A stretch of 64,000 nucleotides of DNA from Candidatus Defluviibacterium haderslevense (GTDB lineage: Bacteria > Bacteroidota > Bacteroidia > Chitinophagales > Saprospiraceae): assembly GCA_016712225.1 (NCBI GenBank), contig JADJRL010000003.1:2431501-2495500 (forward strand), in the 5' to 3' direction. The notes beneath the pieces were generated by a model that did not search any database, was not told the origin of the DNA, and saw only the letters and a program-made list of their open reading frames with translations. Shown here piece by piece: positions 1-7,787 of the stretch (position 1 is the stretch's first letter; each line of letters starts with the position of its first letter). Position numbers and translations under genes: made by a program.

Positions 1-6
1 TTTTAA

Positions 7-786
7 TTATTCGCTTTTATTAACTTCAGGACCCTTTTTAACTTGATTTAACTGCGATCTTAAAAATTTATTAATTCGTTTATTGGCATCATTAGCCTTT
101 TCTCCTTCAAAAAGTTCCCTTTTGATTACTTCCTCTGTTAAGACCTTTTTAACGGATTCAACATCAATTTTAATATCTGGATTCATTTTCCGAATGGTCT
201 TTCTTAGAATCTCAATGATGCCATCTGAAATCAGTAGATTTCCTAAAAAGTGTTTACTTAAAAATTGCTTTTTTGAATGAAAGTCTTCAAGGGCGGTTTT
301 CAATATACTTTCCTTACATACTAAGTGAATTAATTCTAGGTCTGCCTCTTTTTTGACCGAAATGTTTTCTAGTTCAAATTCACATACTAATTCATGGACC
401 ACAGGTTTAGCAAATACAATCTTGAATATTTTCCAACTGGATGAATTTGTTAGAATTACCCAATCTACCCCTTGATTAGCTCCATAATCAACTGCTTGTT
501 TAATATGATCAGATTTGAGACCAATGCCAATTGCTTTAACTTCAATAAGGAAAACTATTTCCCCATCAATTTTAATCGCTAGATCACAGAAAGTCTTTTT
601 AATGGCATATTCTGAGGTAATTTCTCCATATTTTTCAAAACCAAAAACATCACAAAGAATATCAGTTACTACCACTACTGTATCTGATTCATTTATATCT
701 TTAGCCTTTAAGGTCTTAACCAATGGGATGAATTTCTTTAGACCTTCAATTACTCTTTGTTGTGCTTTTAGCGGAATGGTAGCCAT
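7..786 (-). CDS. PD-(D/E)XK nuclease-like protein with HsdR N-terminal fold
   Basis: This 259-residue protein resembles the stand-alone 'type I restriction enzyme R protein N-terminal' family. Around residues 60-90 a hydrophobic strand carries an Asp in CDLAIKIDG, followed by FLIEVKA. That is the D...ExK layout of PD-(D/E)XK nucleases. A helix and DWVILTN follow, typical of the fold in which a strand repeats after the active site. No helicase motor or methylase is adjacent, so it is not a complete restriction system. The C-terminal third is charged and helical, with no domain I recognise. It is the last gene on the minus strand, beyond the 11-bp word array. A DNA-cleaving or defence role is inference from the motif. 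The stop codon is 7 bp from the window edge. Confidence 0.7.
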   Translation of the reverse strand: MATIPLKAQQRVIEGLKKFIPLVKTLKAKDINESDTVVVVTDILCDVFGFEKYGEITSEYAIKKTFCDLAIKIDGEIVFLIEVKAIGIGLKSDHIKQAVDYGANQGVDWVILTNSSSWKIFKIVFAKPVVHELVCEFELENISVKKEADLELIHLVCKESILKTALEDFHSKKQFLSKHFLGNLLISDGIIEILRKTIRKMNPDIKIDVESVKKVLTEEVIKRELFEGEKANDANKRINKFLRSQLNQVKKGPEVNKSE

Positions 787-840
787 ATTACAGATTTAGG
801 GATTACCAAACAAATACTATACCGTTTTGAAAAGGGTAAT

Positions 841-1560
841 ATTATTGCCTGACTTTTGACTTATTAAATTCGCTCCTTTGCCTGGTCCTTTTTTGTTCCT
901 TTTCTGTATCTTTTCCGTTTCTCCTTGGTTTTTCTTTCGTTTTTCTTTCGTTTCTCTTTTTACACTCACCTCCGTTTCACCTCCGTTTCTCTAAAAATTC
1001 TTTGCAAATATTTACAAATAAAATTATCGCTACACCGTTTCAACGCCGTTTCTACGCCATTTATATGCCATTTAGTACTTCTTTAGAGTTCAATGCTTAT
1101 TCAATGCAAAGACCACCACCACCAGTAAAAAAGTCAAATTTATTACGTCATTACTTCGTCATTACTTCGTCATTACTCCGTCATAAATCCAGACTTATTC
1201 TTATTCTATTCTTGTTTACTTGGTTTTAACTTCGTTTTTATACCGTGCGTTTGCCGTGCGTCACTAAATTAACCTTAAGACCAAAGTACATTGATTAATT
1301 ATTCGACCACCGTACGACCACCGTGCTATTGCGTGATTATTTCGTGATTATTTCGTTATTATTTCGTTTTGCGCCTGTTTTACGCTTGTTTTTGACCTTG
1401 GTCTATTTATCATAAATCACTCGAAAAATCACTCGAAATGCATTGATAAATAATCTCAATCAATGCTAATTCAATGCTAAAACCATTAACCAGTATTTTC
1501 ATGCTATGCCGTTTCTATGCCGTTTCTATTCTGTTTTTATTCTGTTTTTAGGCTGTTTTT
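841..1560. repeat. Array of drifting 11-bp words
   Basis: This gene-free stretch is built from short direct repeats with an 11-bp period. The word changes along the array, while neighbouring copies are identical or nearly so. Blocks traced by eye: 884-927 (four T-rich words), 1033-1076 (four words of the CGCCGTTTCTA type), 1089-1110 (two of TTCAATGC), 1146-1189 (four of CGTCATTACTT), 1218-1239, 1243-1264 (CCGTGCG twice), 1304-1325 (CGACCACCGT twice), 1332-1375 (CGTGATTATTT type), 1461-1482, and 1506-1560 (five words in perfect register, ATGCCGTTTCT then ATTCTGTTTTT). One pair near 1417-1429 is spaced 12 bp. Most words share CGT or CTG followed by a T-run. The array runs into the last codons of the initiator gene. 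Because 11 is not a multiple of 3, it is unlikely to be coding. Confidence 0.85.
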
Positions 1561-2897
1561 TGGATATCTATTTGATTTTCGTCTTCAAATGGGAATAGGC
1601 TATTTTTGTATCTTTCTATTGCGTAATTATACTTTTGAATTTGTTTCCGTGCTTTTGCCTCTCGATTAGTATAAATGTCTCTAATATTTTTAGCGATCGT
1701 TTCATATACATCCATTATTGAATTGATTTTTTTCCATTTTGGACCAAAATACTCCAATAAGACTTTGAACAATTTTGAGTCATTTTCATAAATTCTTTGA
1801 ATCGTTGATTCTCTCAAATAAACGCTGCCTTTTATTTGATTACTAATGTCAAGTCTTGTAACCCTGCATAACCTTCTTTTAACCTCCAATTTCTTTGGTT
1901 CTGGAATAGGTGCAAGATCATTTATTATATTACTATGATCTTGCACTTTTTGACTTATTTGGGTCGTTTGGGTTACCGTTACGATCTTGCACCACTTTTC
2001 TATTAATGCCTCTTTTATGACTTGATGAACATTGTCGCTATGATCTTGCACTATTTTTCGATATTCAGCTAATTCCTTGGAAAACTTATTTCTGTTTTTA
2101 TCTCTAGTTTCTTTATGCAAGTCAATCCAATAATTTGCATTTTTCCAGTCTTTTAATTTAATTTGATGCTTGGATGATAATTCATCTGTTCTAATGGTCC
2201 AGTCATTTAATACTACTTCGTCCCATAATGAAATTAACCGTCGTCCTAACTTGACTCGAATATCTGGATTTAGTAAGTCTGACAGATAATGAATGCCAAT
2301 TGATTTTAATGAGCTACCAACATGGGCCTTGTATTCAAACCTCAATATGTTGGACTCTAATCCATAGTGTAATGATTTATCGTAGATCTTTAGTGTGTAT
2401 TCGTCTCTTTCAGTAGTTTTAAATTCACTTTTTGTTTTTTGTTTTTCATACTTAAAAATCAAAGGTTCCTTTCCTTTGCCACTTTGAAACATTAGATTTT
2501 GAATTATTTTAGGAACTGGAAATGGTAGTTTTTCCTCATTCAATCCAGATTCCAAATGTCGGATAGTTGTCTTTTCTGGTATAATTCCAAAACGTTGTTG
2601 TAAGTCGTTTAAAACCCAAATGAAGTTATCAATGGTAAAGTCATTATGATTATGCTTTCCATTATTAAAAAAGACATGGAGTGATCCTTTAACACATATG
2701 AATCCATTTCGATAAATCTCAAAAACTAGATTTTTATATTTAGCTGTTAATACTGGTTTAACTGTTCCTTCAATAGGTTCAATTACTTCAACATTTCCAG
2801 TTTCGGCATCAACCTTAGCAGGCGCTGAAAAGGGTAATAATTTAATTAAGTGGTCCCTATCCAGATAACTTATGTCAAGTGTGCTATAATCTGTCAT
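1548..2897 (-). CDS. Replication initiator, phage/plasmid II/X-like
   Basis: A 449-residue protein resembling the replication initiators of filamentous phages and related rolling-circle elements (gene II/X, CRI family). Around residues 65-85 it has GSLHVFFNNGKHNHNDF, close to the family's signature of a Leu-His followed by an Asn/Gly-rich turn and NDF. This is followed by an IRHLESGLN segment and by LKIYDKSLHYGL, LRFEYK and LGRRLISLWDE, which match the family's central region. The C-terminal 200 residues are basic and do not match anything I know. By analogy it would nick one strand at an origin and start rolling-circle copying. The 11-bp array overlaps its 3' end, so the array could be the origin. 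The family call is from memory of motifs, not from a search. Confidence 0.65.
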   Translation of the reverse strand: MTDYSTLDISYLDRDHLIKLLPFSAPAKVDAETGNVEVIEPIEGTVKPVLTAKYKNLVFEIYRNGFICVKGSLHVFFNNGKHNHNDFTIDNFIWVLNDLQQRFGIIPEKTTIRHLESGLNEEKLPFPVPKIIQNLMFQSGKGKEPLIFKYEKQKTKSEFKTTERDEYTLKIYDKSLHYGLESNILRFEYKAHVGSSLKSIGIHYLSDLLNPDIRVKLGRRLISLWDEVVLNDWTIRTDELSSKHQIKLKDWKNANYWIDLHKETRDKNRNKFSKELAEYRKIVQDHSDNVHQVIKEALIEKWCKIVTVTQTTQISQKVQDHSNIINDLAPIPEPKKLEVKRRLCRVTRLDISNQIKGSVYLRESTIQRIYENDSKLFKVLLEYFGPKWKKINSIMDVYETIAKNIRDIYTNREAKARKQIQKYNYAIERYKNSLFPFEDENQIDIQKTA

Positions 2898-2985
2898 TGA
2901 GCAACTTTGAAGTGTTCCATTAAATGCCCTTGAAGAAAGGCCTTTATCTTATTGGTAGTCTTCGAACAATATAAATCTAAACAAA

Positions 2986-3276
2986 TCATATGTGCTTCCT
3001 TTTAGCCTCCATACGTTGGATAGATTCAATAATTTCATCATGTCTAAATGTGATACGACCGCCAATGCGATGTTTTTTAATTATTGATTTACTGGACCAG
3101 TCGTGTAAAGTGGTTAGGCTAATTTTTAATAAAGTACAAACCTCTTTGGCTGTTAGCCATTCCTTAGTTGCTACCTCAATTTTTTGGGAATTCTTGATTA
3201 TGAACTCAACCTTTTGAACCATATCATCAAAATATTTTTGAAGTTGGTCCTCTGTTAATACGATAACTTGTGACAT
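2986..3276 (-). CDS. Excisionase-type helix-turn-helix protein
   Basis: This 96-residue protein has an N-terminal helix of about 35 residues and then a MerR/excisionase-like winged HTH (HTH_17 type). The domain runs from EWLTAKEVCTLLKIS, the recognition helix TTLHDWSSK, to the wing KKHRIGGRITFRHDEI. Proteins of this kind in Bacteroidota integrated elements usually act as excision factors or as regulators of the neighbouring replication gene. It sits 88 bp upstream of the initiator on the same strand, which fits either role. It lacks an effector-binding domain. Confidence 0.8.
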   Translation of the reverse strand: MSQVIVLTEDQLQKYFDDMVQKVEFIIKNSQKIEVATKEWLTAKEVCTLLKISLTTLHDWSSKSIIKKHRIGGRITFRHDEIIESIQRMEAKRKHI

Positions 3277-3347
3277 ATACTTATTTAAAGTTTATGACAA
3301 AGGTTAAGGTAATGACTAAAGGGGATTCCCTTTTTTTTCCCCTGCTA

Positions 3348-4250
3348 TTAAATCTTATTGTTTTGATTAAGAATAGTCTCAAGTAATTTAGATACTTCTT
3401 TATCGAGATTTTTACTTTTAGAGGTCTTTGGATTGTTTTTATCAGGTGAATCGGGATTAAAAATTATTGTTAAAAATCGTTCTATTGTAGATAATTTATC
3501 GCTGCCAATAACTTGACATATTAATAACGCTAATTTTTTTTTAGTTGGATTCAATGAATTTTTCTTAATATATTTATCTAATAATTCTACGATTCCTAAT
3601 TTGTCTAACATGATCATTTTTCTGTTCAATGATGGATCAATTTGAAAAGGCTCTATAATTTCACTAATATCAGAATGTTCAATGACTGAATCTAGTTTGC
3701 TATTATCAGGCGCTAATTCATCGAAATACGGTGAATCATTTACCCATATTTTCATTTCATTTAGTAATTCAAGACGTTTATCAAGATGTTTAATCTCAAA
3801 ATCAGGTGCATTTAACTTTATTTGCGCATGAAATTTTGTTCTTCTTGTATCTGAAATCCATTCATCAAGATATTCATTTGCTATTTCCTTTGAAACTATT
3901 GCCTTTTGATGACATTCATTGTATATGTGTGATCTTATTTCTTCTTCCTGAACTATTAAAAGTCTATCAATTTCTTTATTAACTAGTTCTTTATCCTTTG
4001 AATATCTATAATCACTTTTTATATGTGTTAAAATTAGGATTTTATGATCAACGCTAAATTCCTTGTAACTCTCATCTTTTTGTATTTGTGTTAATTCTTG
4101 ATCCATCCAAATTTTTACTTTTTCTTTTAATCCTTTTACTCCAGAGTCATTATCTATCGTGTCAAAAAATCCTGAAATATCTACTATTGTCCCATCTTGA
4201 CGTTTTAAAAAAAATATTCCTTTTGTTCCTGTAATTACAAATGGTTTCAT
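3348..4250 (-). CDS. Unknown 300-residue element protein
   Basis: I do not recognise this protein. It has no signal peptide or membrane segment. It begins with a short beta-rich part (MKPFVITGTKGIFFLKRQDG), then is mostly charged helices, with KKKLALLICQVIGS near residue 240 as its most hydrophobic stretch. The C-terminal part, SLNPTKKKLALLICQVIG to the end, is loosely reminiscent of regulatory proteins of Bacteroidota mobile elements (RteC-like), but this is weak. It lies between the four-helix membrane protein and the excisionase-like gene, all on the minus strand, so cargo or an element regulator are both possible. Confidence 0.6.
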   Translation of the reverse strand: MKPFVITGTKGIFFLKRQDGTIVDISGFFDTIDNDSGVKGLKEKVKIWMDQELTQIQKDESYKEFSVDHKILILTHIKSDYRYSKDKELVNKEIDRLLIVQEEEIRSHIYNECHQKAIVSKEIANEYLDEWISDTRRTKFHAQIKLNAPDFEIKHLDKRLELLNEMKIWVNDSPYFDELAPDNSKLDSVIEHSDISEIIEPFQIDPSLNRKMIMLDKLGIVELLDKYIKKNSLNPTKKKLALLICQVIGSDKLSTIERFLTIIFNPDSPDKNNPKTSKSKNLDKEVSKLLETILNQNNKI

Positions 4251-4327
4251 AAATATTAATTAGTGCAATGATATACAAATTTACACCTGATTTTGAGATT
4301 AAGAATAAGTTGTTGAATATCAGACAA

Positions 4328-4825
4328 TTAAGCGTCGTTCTTTGTTTTTTTTGCCACAACGAATTTTATCCTTCTTTGGGCATAATTAATTGCGTCACTA
4401 GTAGATAATAATGTGGCAATTAAGGCATAGAAAAATGTAAAACAATAAAGCAATATAAAATACCTATTTACCATACAATTCGGATAAAGATCATGTTCAT
4501 AAGTAATTGATATATACAGAATAATACAATACGCCAATGCGATAAATAACGACCACAACGTCCACTTAAAAGAGTTTACAAGAGTTGTAAACATATTTTC
4601 TTCTTCTAGAAATGCAACAAATTCATCATCCGATGAGCTTATCATAAAAGCAAGTGCCGCGAAGAATATTGAAAATATTAAAGTTAAGATATTTATTCCA
4701 ACACTTAGTAAGTCTTTTGACAGGTCGTAGCTAACCTCTTTGTTTAGTTTGTAAAATACTATGAAGGACAGAATTAAAGCTATAACAAAGTCAAAGGAAA
4801 ATAAATATTTTCTAATAAATTTCAT
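4328..4825 (-). CDS. Four-helix membrane protein, overlaps upstream gene
   Basis: A 165-residue protein with four predicted membrane helices, at about residues 9-27, 41-63, 88-108 and 121-143. A soluble loop (about 66-87) is rich in acidic residues and contains SSSDDEFVAFLEEEN. Its start codon overlaps the stop of the preceding gene by 4 bp (ATGA), so the two are translationally coupled and probably act together. No enzyme motif is visible. A small membrane protein coupled to a soluble partner inside a mobile element is a common layout for abortive-infection or toxin-like modules; that is inference only. Confidence 0.7.
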   Translation of the reverse strand: MKFIRKYLFSFDFVIALILSFIVFYKLNKEVSYDLSKDLLSVGINILTLIFSIFFAALAFMISSSDDEFVAFLEEENMFTTLVNSFKWTLWSLFIALAYCIILYISITYEHDLYPNCMVNRYFILLYCFTFFYALIATLLSTSDAINYAQRRIKFVVAKKTKNDA

Positions 4826-5658
4826 TTAGTGTTTTCTTTTGTAAACCTTTCATTAATTTTATCAAATACTAACTTTAATGAGCTAATTTTTTCATCAGGT
4901 GTTGCAACTTGCTCAATTTTCTTTTTAATTATACTCTCTTTTTCATTGGTACTTATTGTTATGTCCGTACCGTCCTTAGAAACACCCTCGCCTGTTGCCT
5001 TACCATACCCATCCTCGGCCATATGGATTTTACTTTCCGTTAACTTGTCAATTTTTAACCCCTCATTTTTATCCGCTTCCAAGGTTTCTTTATATTTTGA
5101 CACATTCATATTCCTAAGCCTTTCGTCCATTGCCTTCCATAAATCACGGTTATTTGGATTGGAAGGAACTAGTGAAACTGTAAATTTTTTTAATACTTTC
5201 ATACTTCTTAAAAACTCCAAAAATTTAAATTCCTCAACGACTGGATGTATTTGAGAATCTATTAGCATTGAGTCATTACCTAAAAGAATTATTTCTGTAA
5301 AATTTTTGCAGAAAGATTCAGAACTAATTATCCTTCCATATGGATTGTAAGCAATCAAATGTGTTTTTTCTAACAAATAAAACTCACAATTACCCAGTAT
5401 TACACCAGGTACGTTCAATTGGCTAATAATAGAGTCCTTTACAATAACGTTTTCTTTTTTATTATCTTGATATTTAACAAGTTTTCCTGTAATAATATTT
5501 CCTAATTCATCATGTTTTATTAGCTCTACATTAAAAATCCCATAATTTATATTTAGCTTCTTTAATATGAATCCATGATTAAGTAAATCTGTGATATTCT
5601 TTTCTTTGCTATAAAGTCCTTTCATTAGATTTAACCTGCCAAAATAAAAAGTTTCCAT
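4822..5658 (-). CDS. Unknown soluble protein, partner of the membrane protein
   Basis: About 278 residues from the start chosen here (the codon giving METFYFGR). The frame stays open upstream to 5853, but that part is extremely AT-rich and encodes a Tyr/Ile/Asn-rich string that looks like untranslated leader. The core is a beta-rich domain ending in KKFTVSLVPSNPNNRDLWKAMDERLR. It is followed by a charged tail containing MAEDGYGKATGEGVSKDG and a final coiled segment. The pattern faintly recalls the uncharacterised DUF4747 family, but I am not certain. The gene is joined by a 4-bp overlap to the membrane protein downstream and lies directly next to the integrase, where cargo often sits. Function unknown. 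Confidence 0.6.
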   Translation of the reverse strand: METFYFGRLNLMKGLYSKEKNITDLLNHGFILKKLNINYGIFNVELIKHDELGNIITGKLVKYQDNKKENVIVKDSIISQLNVPGVILGNCEFYLLEKTHLIAYNPYGRIISSESFCKNFTEIILLGNDSMLIDSQIHPVVEEFKFLEFLRSMKVLKKFTVSLVPSNPNNRDLWKAMDERLRNMNVSKYKETLEADKNEGLKIDKLTESKIHMAEDGYGKATGEGVSKDGTDITISTNEKESIIKKKIEQVATPDEKISSLKLVFDKINERFTKENTK

Positions 5659-5865
5659 TCTGAATATATTTGATTGTATAAATTTACTCAAATTGTAAAA
5701 TTTCAACCAAATTAATATAATAAGACTTTTAATATATTGTAATTCAATTATATACATATATAAATTAAATGTATAAATTGAAAAGAAATTCTGAGTGCAT
5801 ATGTGGCTAGAGGGATATAATTTTACATCTCTTAGTGTAAATTCGTATATCAATGCCTTAACTAG

Positions 5866-7230
5866 TTATTCAAAAAACTTGTTTTTCGCTGCATCACTGG
5901 CCTTTTCTTCATTATCGACACAGATATATCTTAAGAATATTTCTTCGGTTTTATGGCCTGTCATTGCCATTATTGCAATGGGTTTGATATTTGACAAATA
6001 CATATTTGTGGCCGCTGTACGTCTACCAGTATGGGTACATATTAACTCACATTTTGGTTTCCTAATTGAATTGCTTATACCTCCTCTGGTCTCTTTAAAT
6101 TCAATTGGATAGTCTAAACCAGCTAATTTAGCGATATCCTTAATATATCTATTTACAACTTGATCAGTCAATTGCGGTGCCCTTCCATCATGTTTTGAAA
6201 GCAATGTTAAGAGTTTTGTTTTTACTGGTATAATTAATTTGGTTTTTGTTTTTTCGCTTACTATGTGAATCATATTGCTACCATTATTTGATTGAATATG
6301 GCCCAAATCGAGTCGAATTGCGTCGCCGAATCTTAAGGTTGTATAGCATTGTATCAAAAAAAGATCCCTTGCTTTTTCTAGTCCAGGATTTCCAGAAAGA
6401 TCTAAATTTTCAAGTATTGTAACTTCTGATTCTGTTAGATAAATTTTTGGAACCTTTTCTCTTAGGATCTTAAACTTTTTGTCTTTATAATATAAATTGG
6501 AATGTATTCTATCATCAAAGGCAGCTACTGCAATAACTTTCCATATTTTTATCATTTTGCCTGTATAGTTGGGACTAAAATCTTGGGAGTTGCAAAACTC
6601 GACAAATAGCGTGTATAAATGGTGGTCGATTTGGGACCAATTGTAACGAACACCCTGACCTATTTCAAAGGCTATAAAGTTATTGAAAAAAGTTTGATAT
6701 CCTTTTATTGTTGATTGTGAATAGTATTTTGTAGCCTGTTCCCCAGCTCCAATTTGACGCCGCCTTGATGTTATATCCTGAATGAAAACCTTAGAATAAT
6801 CCCTAATTAAAGTTAGATCCAGTTTGTCAGAATTCGTTTTTTTTGGTACCTTTTTTGGTTTGTTGTCTAATGTTTGATTTGACTGGAATACTCGTTCATT
6901 TAATAGTTTGTCAAGATCTAGCCTGTTAATTGGGTTTTGCAATAATCTACAGGTCTCAATATATCCAGTGACCGTTTGTTCGATATTAGATATTCGTGCA
7001 TTAATATTTGATATATTAGTTTTAGTATAGGGATCTTGTTTTTGGTAGTCACTTATTACTTTCTTATCATCGATTGGCCTTTGATTTTTTTTGTCCCAAA
7101 GTCCAGGATATACACTGTATCCAAACCCTCGTTTGTATTGATGTCCATTTATATAGCACCTGTAGTATAGTGGAGAACGTTTATTAGGATTCGTTTCCTT
7201 TAAATAAAATCGATGTTTTGTTACAAGCAT
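5866..7230 (-). CDS. Tyrosine integrase, Bacteroidota mobile-element type
   Basis: This 454-residue protein has the usual three-part plan. An Arm DNA-binding domain covers about residues 1-95 (YYRCYINGHQYKRGFGYSV). A SAM-like core-binding domain covers about 130-260, and the catalytic domain about 270-450. Catalytic residues are visible: Arg in TTLRFGDAIRL, Lys in EKTKTKLIIP, His-Arg in THTGRRTAAT, His in MTGHKTEE, and the nucleophile Tyr in FLRYICVD. It starts 176 bp from the tRNA 3' end and reads away from it. It most likely integrates and excises this element at that tRNA. Confidence 0.93.
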   Translation of the reverse strand: MLVTKHRFYLKETNPNKRSPLYYRCYINGHQYKRGFGYSVYPGLWDKKNQRPIDDKKVISDYQKQDPYTKTNISNINARISNIEQTVTGYIETCRLLQNPINRLDLDKLLNERVFQSNQTLDNKPKKVPKKTNSDKLDLTLIRDYSKVFIQDITSRRRQIGAGEQATKYYSQSTIKGYQTFFNNFIAFEIGQGVRYNWSQIDHHLYTLFVEFCNSQDFSPNYTGKMIKIWKVIAVAAFDDRIHSNLYYKDKKFKILREKVPKIYLTESEVTILENLDLSGNPGLEKARDLFLIQCYTTLRFGDAIRLDLGHIQSNNGSNMIHIVSEKTKTKLIIPVKTKLLTLLSKHDGRAPQLTDQVVNRYIKDIAKLAGLDYPIEFKETRGGISNSIRKPKCELICTHTGRRTAATNMYLSNIKPIAIMAMTGHKTEEIFLRYICVDNEEKASDAAKNKFFE

Positions 7231-7248
7231 TGGCTAAATAATAATAGA

Positions 7249-7256
7249 CAAATATA
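7249..7256 (-). promoter_or_regulatory. Promoter -7 box of the integrase gene
   Basis: On the minus strand this reads TATATTTG, a perfect TAnnTTTG box of the Bacteroidota primary sigma factor, 18 bp before the integrase ATG. No clear -33 TTG box is present at the usual 19-bp spacing. Confidence 0.5.
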
Positions 7257-7364
7257 AGTCAGGGTATTGTTCGGGGTATGCTTTTTCTTTACTTTATTTA
7301 TGTTATCCTTATATATGATTGTAAAGTTAATGAACTAAACTATTGAAAATCAGTATAAAAATAA

Positions 7365-7396
7365 AAATCCCCTTATTCGGAAGAATAAAGGGATTT
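7365..7396 (-). terminator. Terminator of the CAU tRNA
   Basis: A perfect hairpin with arms AAATCCC(T/C)TTATTC around a GGAA loop lies 9 bp past the tRNA 3' end. On the minus strand it is followed by a T-rich stretch (TTTTTATTTTTAT). Confidence 0.75.
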
Positions 7397-7405
7397 ATGG
7401 TTTTG

Positions 7406-7479
7406 TGGTCCCACCTGGGCTCGAACCAGGGACCCTCTGATTATGAGTCAGATGCTCTAACCGGCTGAGCTATGGGACC
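7406..7479 (-). tRNA. tRNA with CAU anticodon (Met or Ile2)
   Basis: The minus strand folds into a standard 74-nt cloverleaf. The acceptor arm GGTCCCA pairs with TGGGACC and the D stem is GCTC/GAGC. The anticodon stem TCTGA/TCAGA encloses loop CTCATAA (anticodon CAT), and the T stem is CCTGG/CCAGG. It lacks the initiator hallmarks (first base pair unpaired, three G-C pairs in the anticodon stem). It is therefore elongator Met or the lysidine-modified Ile2 tRNA, which sequence reading alone cannot separate. CCA is not encoded. Its 3' end faces the integrase and is the likely attachment site. Confidence 0.95.
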
Positions 7480-7732
7480 ATGATGGAATTTTTTCCAATC
7501 ACGCCGCAAAGGTAAAACATAGAATTCGCAATCCAAAATGATAATAGACCTTTATTAAGGATTAATTTTCTGGTGTTTGGACTAAAACATGCATGAGTTG
7601 GATCCATTTCATTATAAATTATAAATAAAAATATATGTTTAATATATTTATTATGTTATAATTATATATATTAAAAAATAGATATGTGACAATTTATGCA
7701 TAATATATTATTTAAATTCCAATTTATTGTTT

Positions 7733-7740
7733 TACTTTTG
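7733..7740 (+). promoter_or_regulatory. Promoter -7 box of the LRR protein gene
   Basis: TACTTTTG matches TAnnTTTG and lies 47 bp before the chosen ATG. The 250 bp upstream, back to the tRNA, is AT-rich with no gene; no convincing -33 box is seen. Confidence 0.45.
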
Positions 7741-7787
7741 GGCACCAATTGATTAATATTCACCCATTTGGGGATTTTAACCAGAGA

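Larger units (their letters stand above)
1..7405. mobile_element. Integrated element at a tRNA 3' end, right part only
   Basis: The tRNA at 7406-7479 is on the minus strand, so its 3' end faces left. A tyrosine integrase starts 176 bp inside that end, followed by genes of mobile-element type on the same strand: an excisionase-like HTH protein, a II/X-type replication initiator and unknown cargo. Integration into tRNA 3' ends is the usual habit of such integrases. I found no second copy of the tRNA 3' end in positions 1-7405, so the far attachment site must lie left of the window or be too diverged to see. Boundaries are therefore inferred. Replicon type is unsettled: the initiator suggests a rolling-circle or filamentous-phage-like element, and no capsid or conjugation gene is visible here. 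Confidence 0.65.

Noticed and set aside
1002..1229. Open frame of 75 codons on the plus strand inside the word array
   Set aside because: It is a by-product of the 11-bp repeats; the protein is unlike any family, there is no ribosome-binding site, and the repeat period is not a multiple of three.
841..1560. CRISPR or TIGR-like guide array
   Set aside because: Units are contiguous 11-bp words without constant repeats separated by unique spacers, and no associated effector genes are present.
5659..5853. N-terminal extension of the 4822-5658 gene
   Set aside because: Very AT-rich, gives a low-complexity Tyr/Ile/Asn string, and looks like leader and promoter DNA.
5795..6112. Plus-strand frame of 105 codons opposite the integrase end
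   Set aside because: Shadow of the integrase gene, with no family resemblance.
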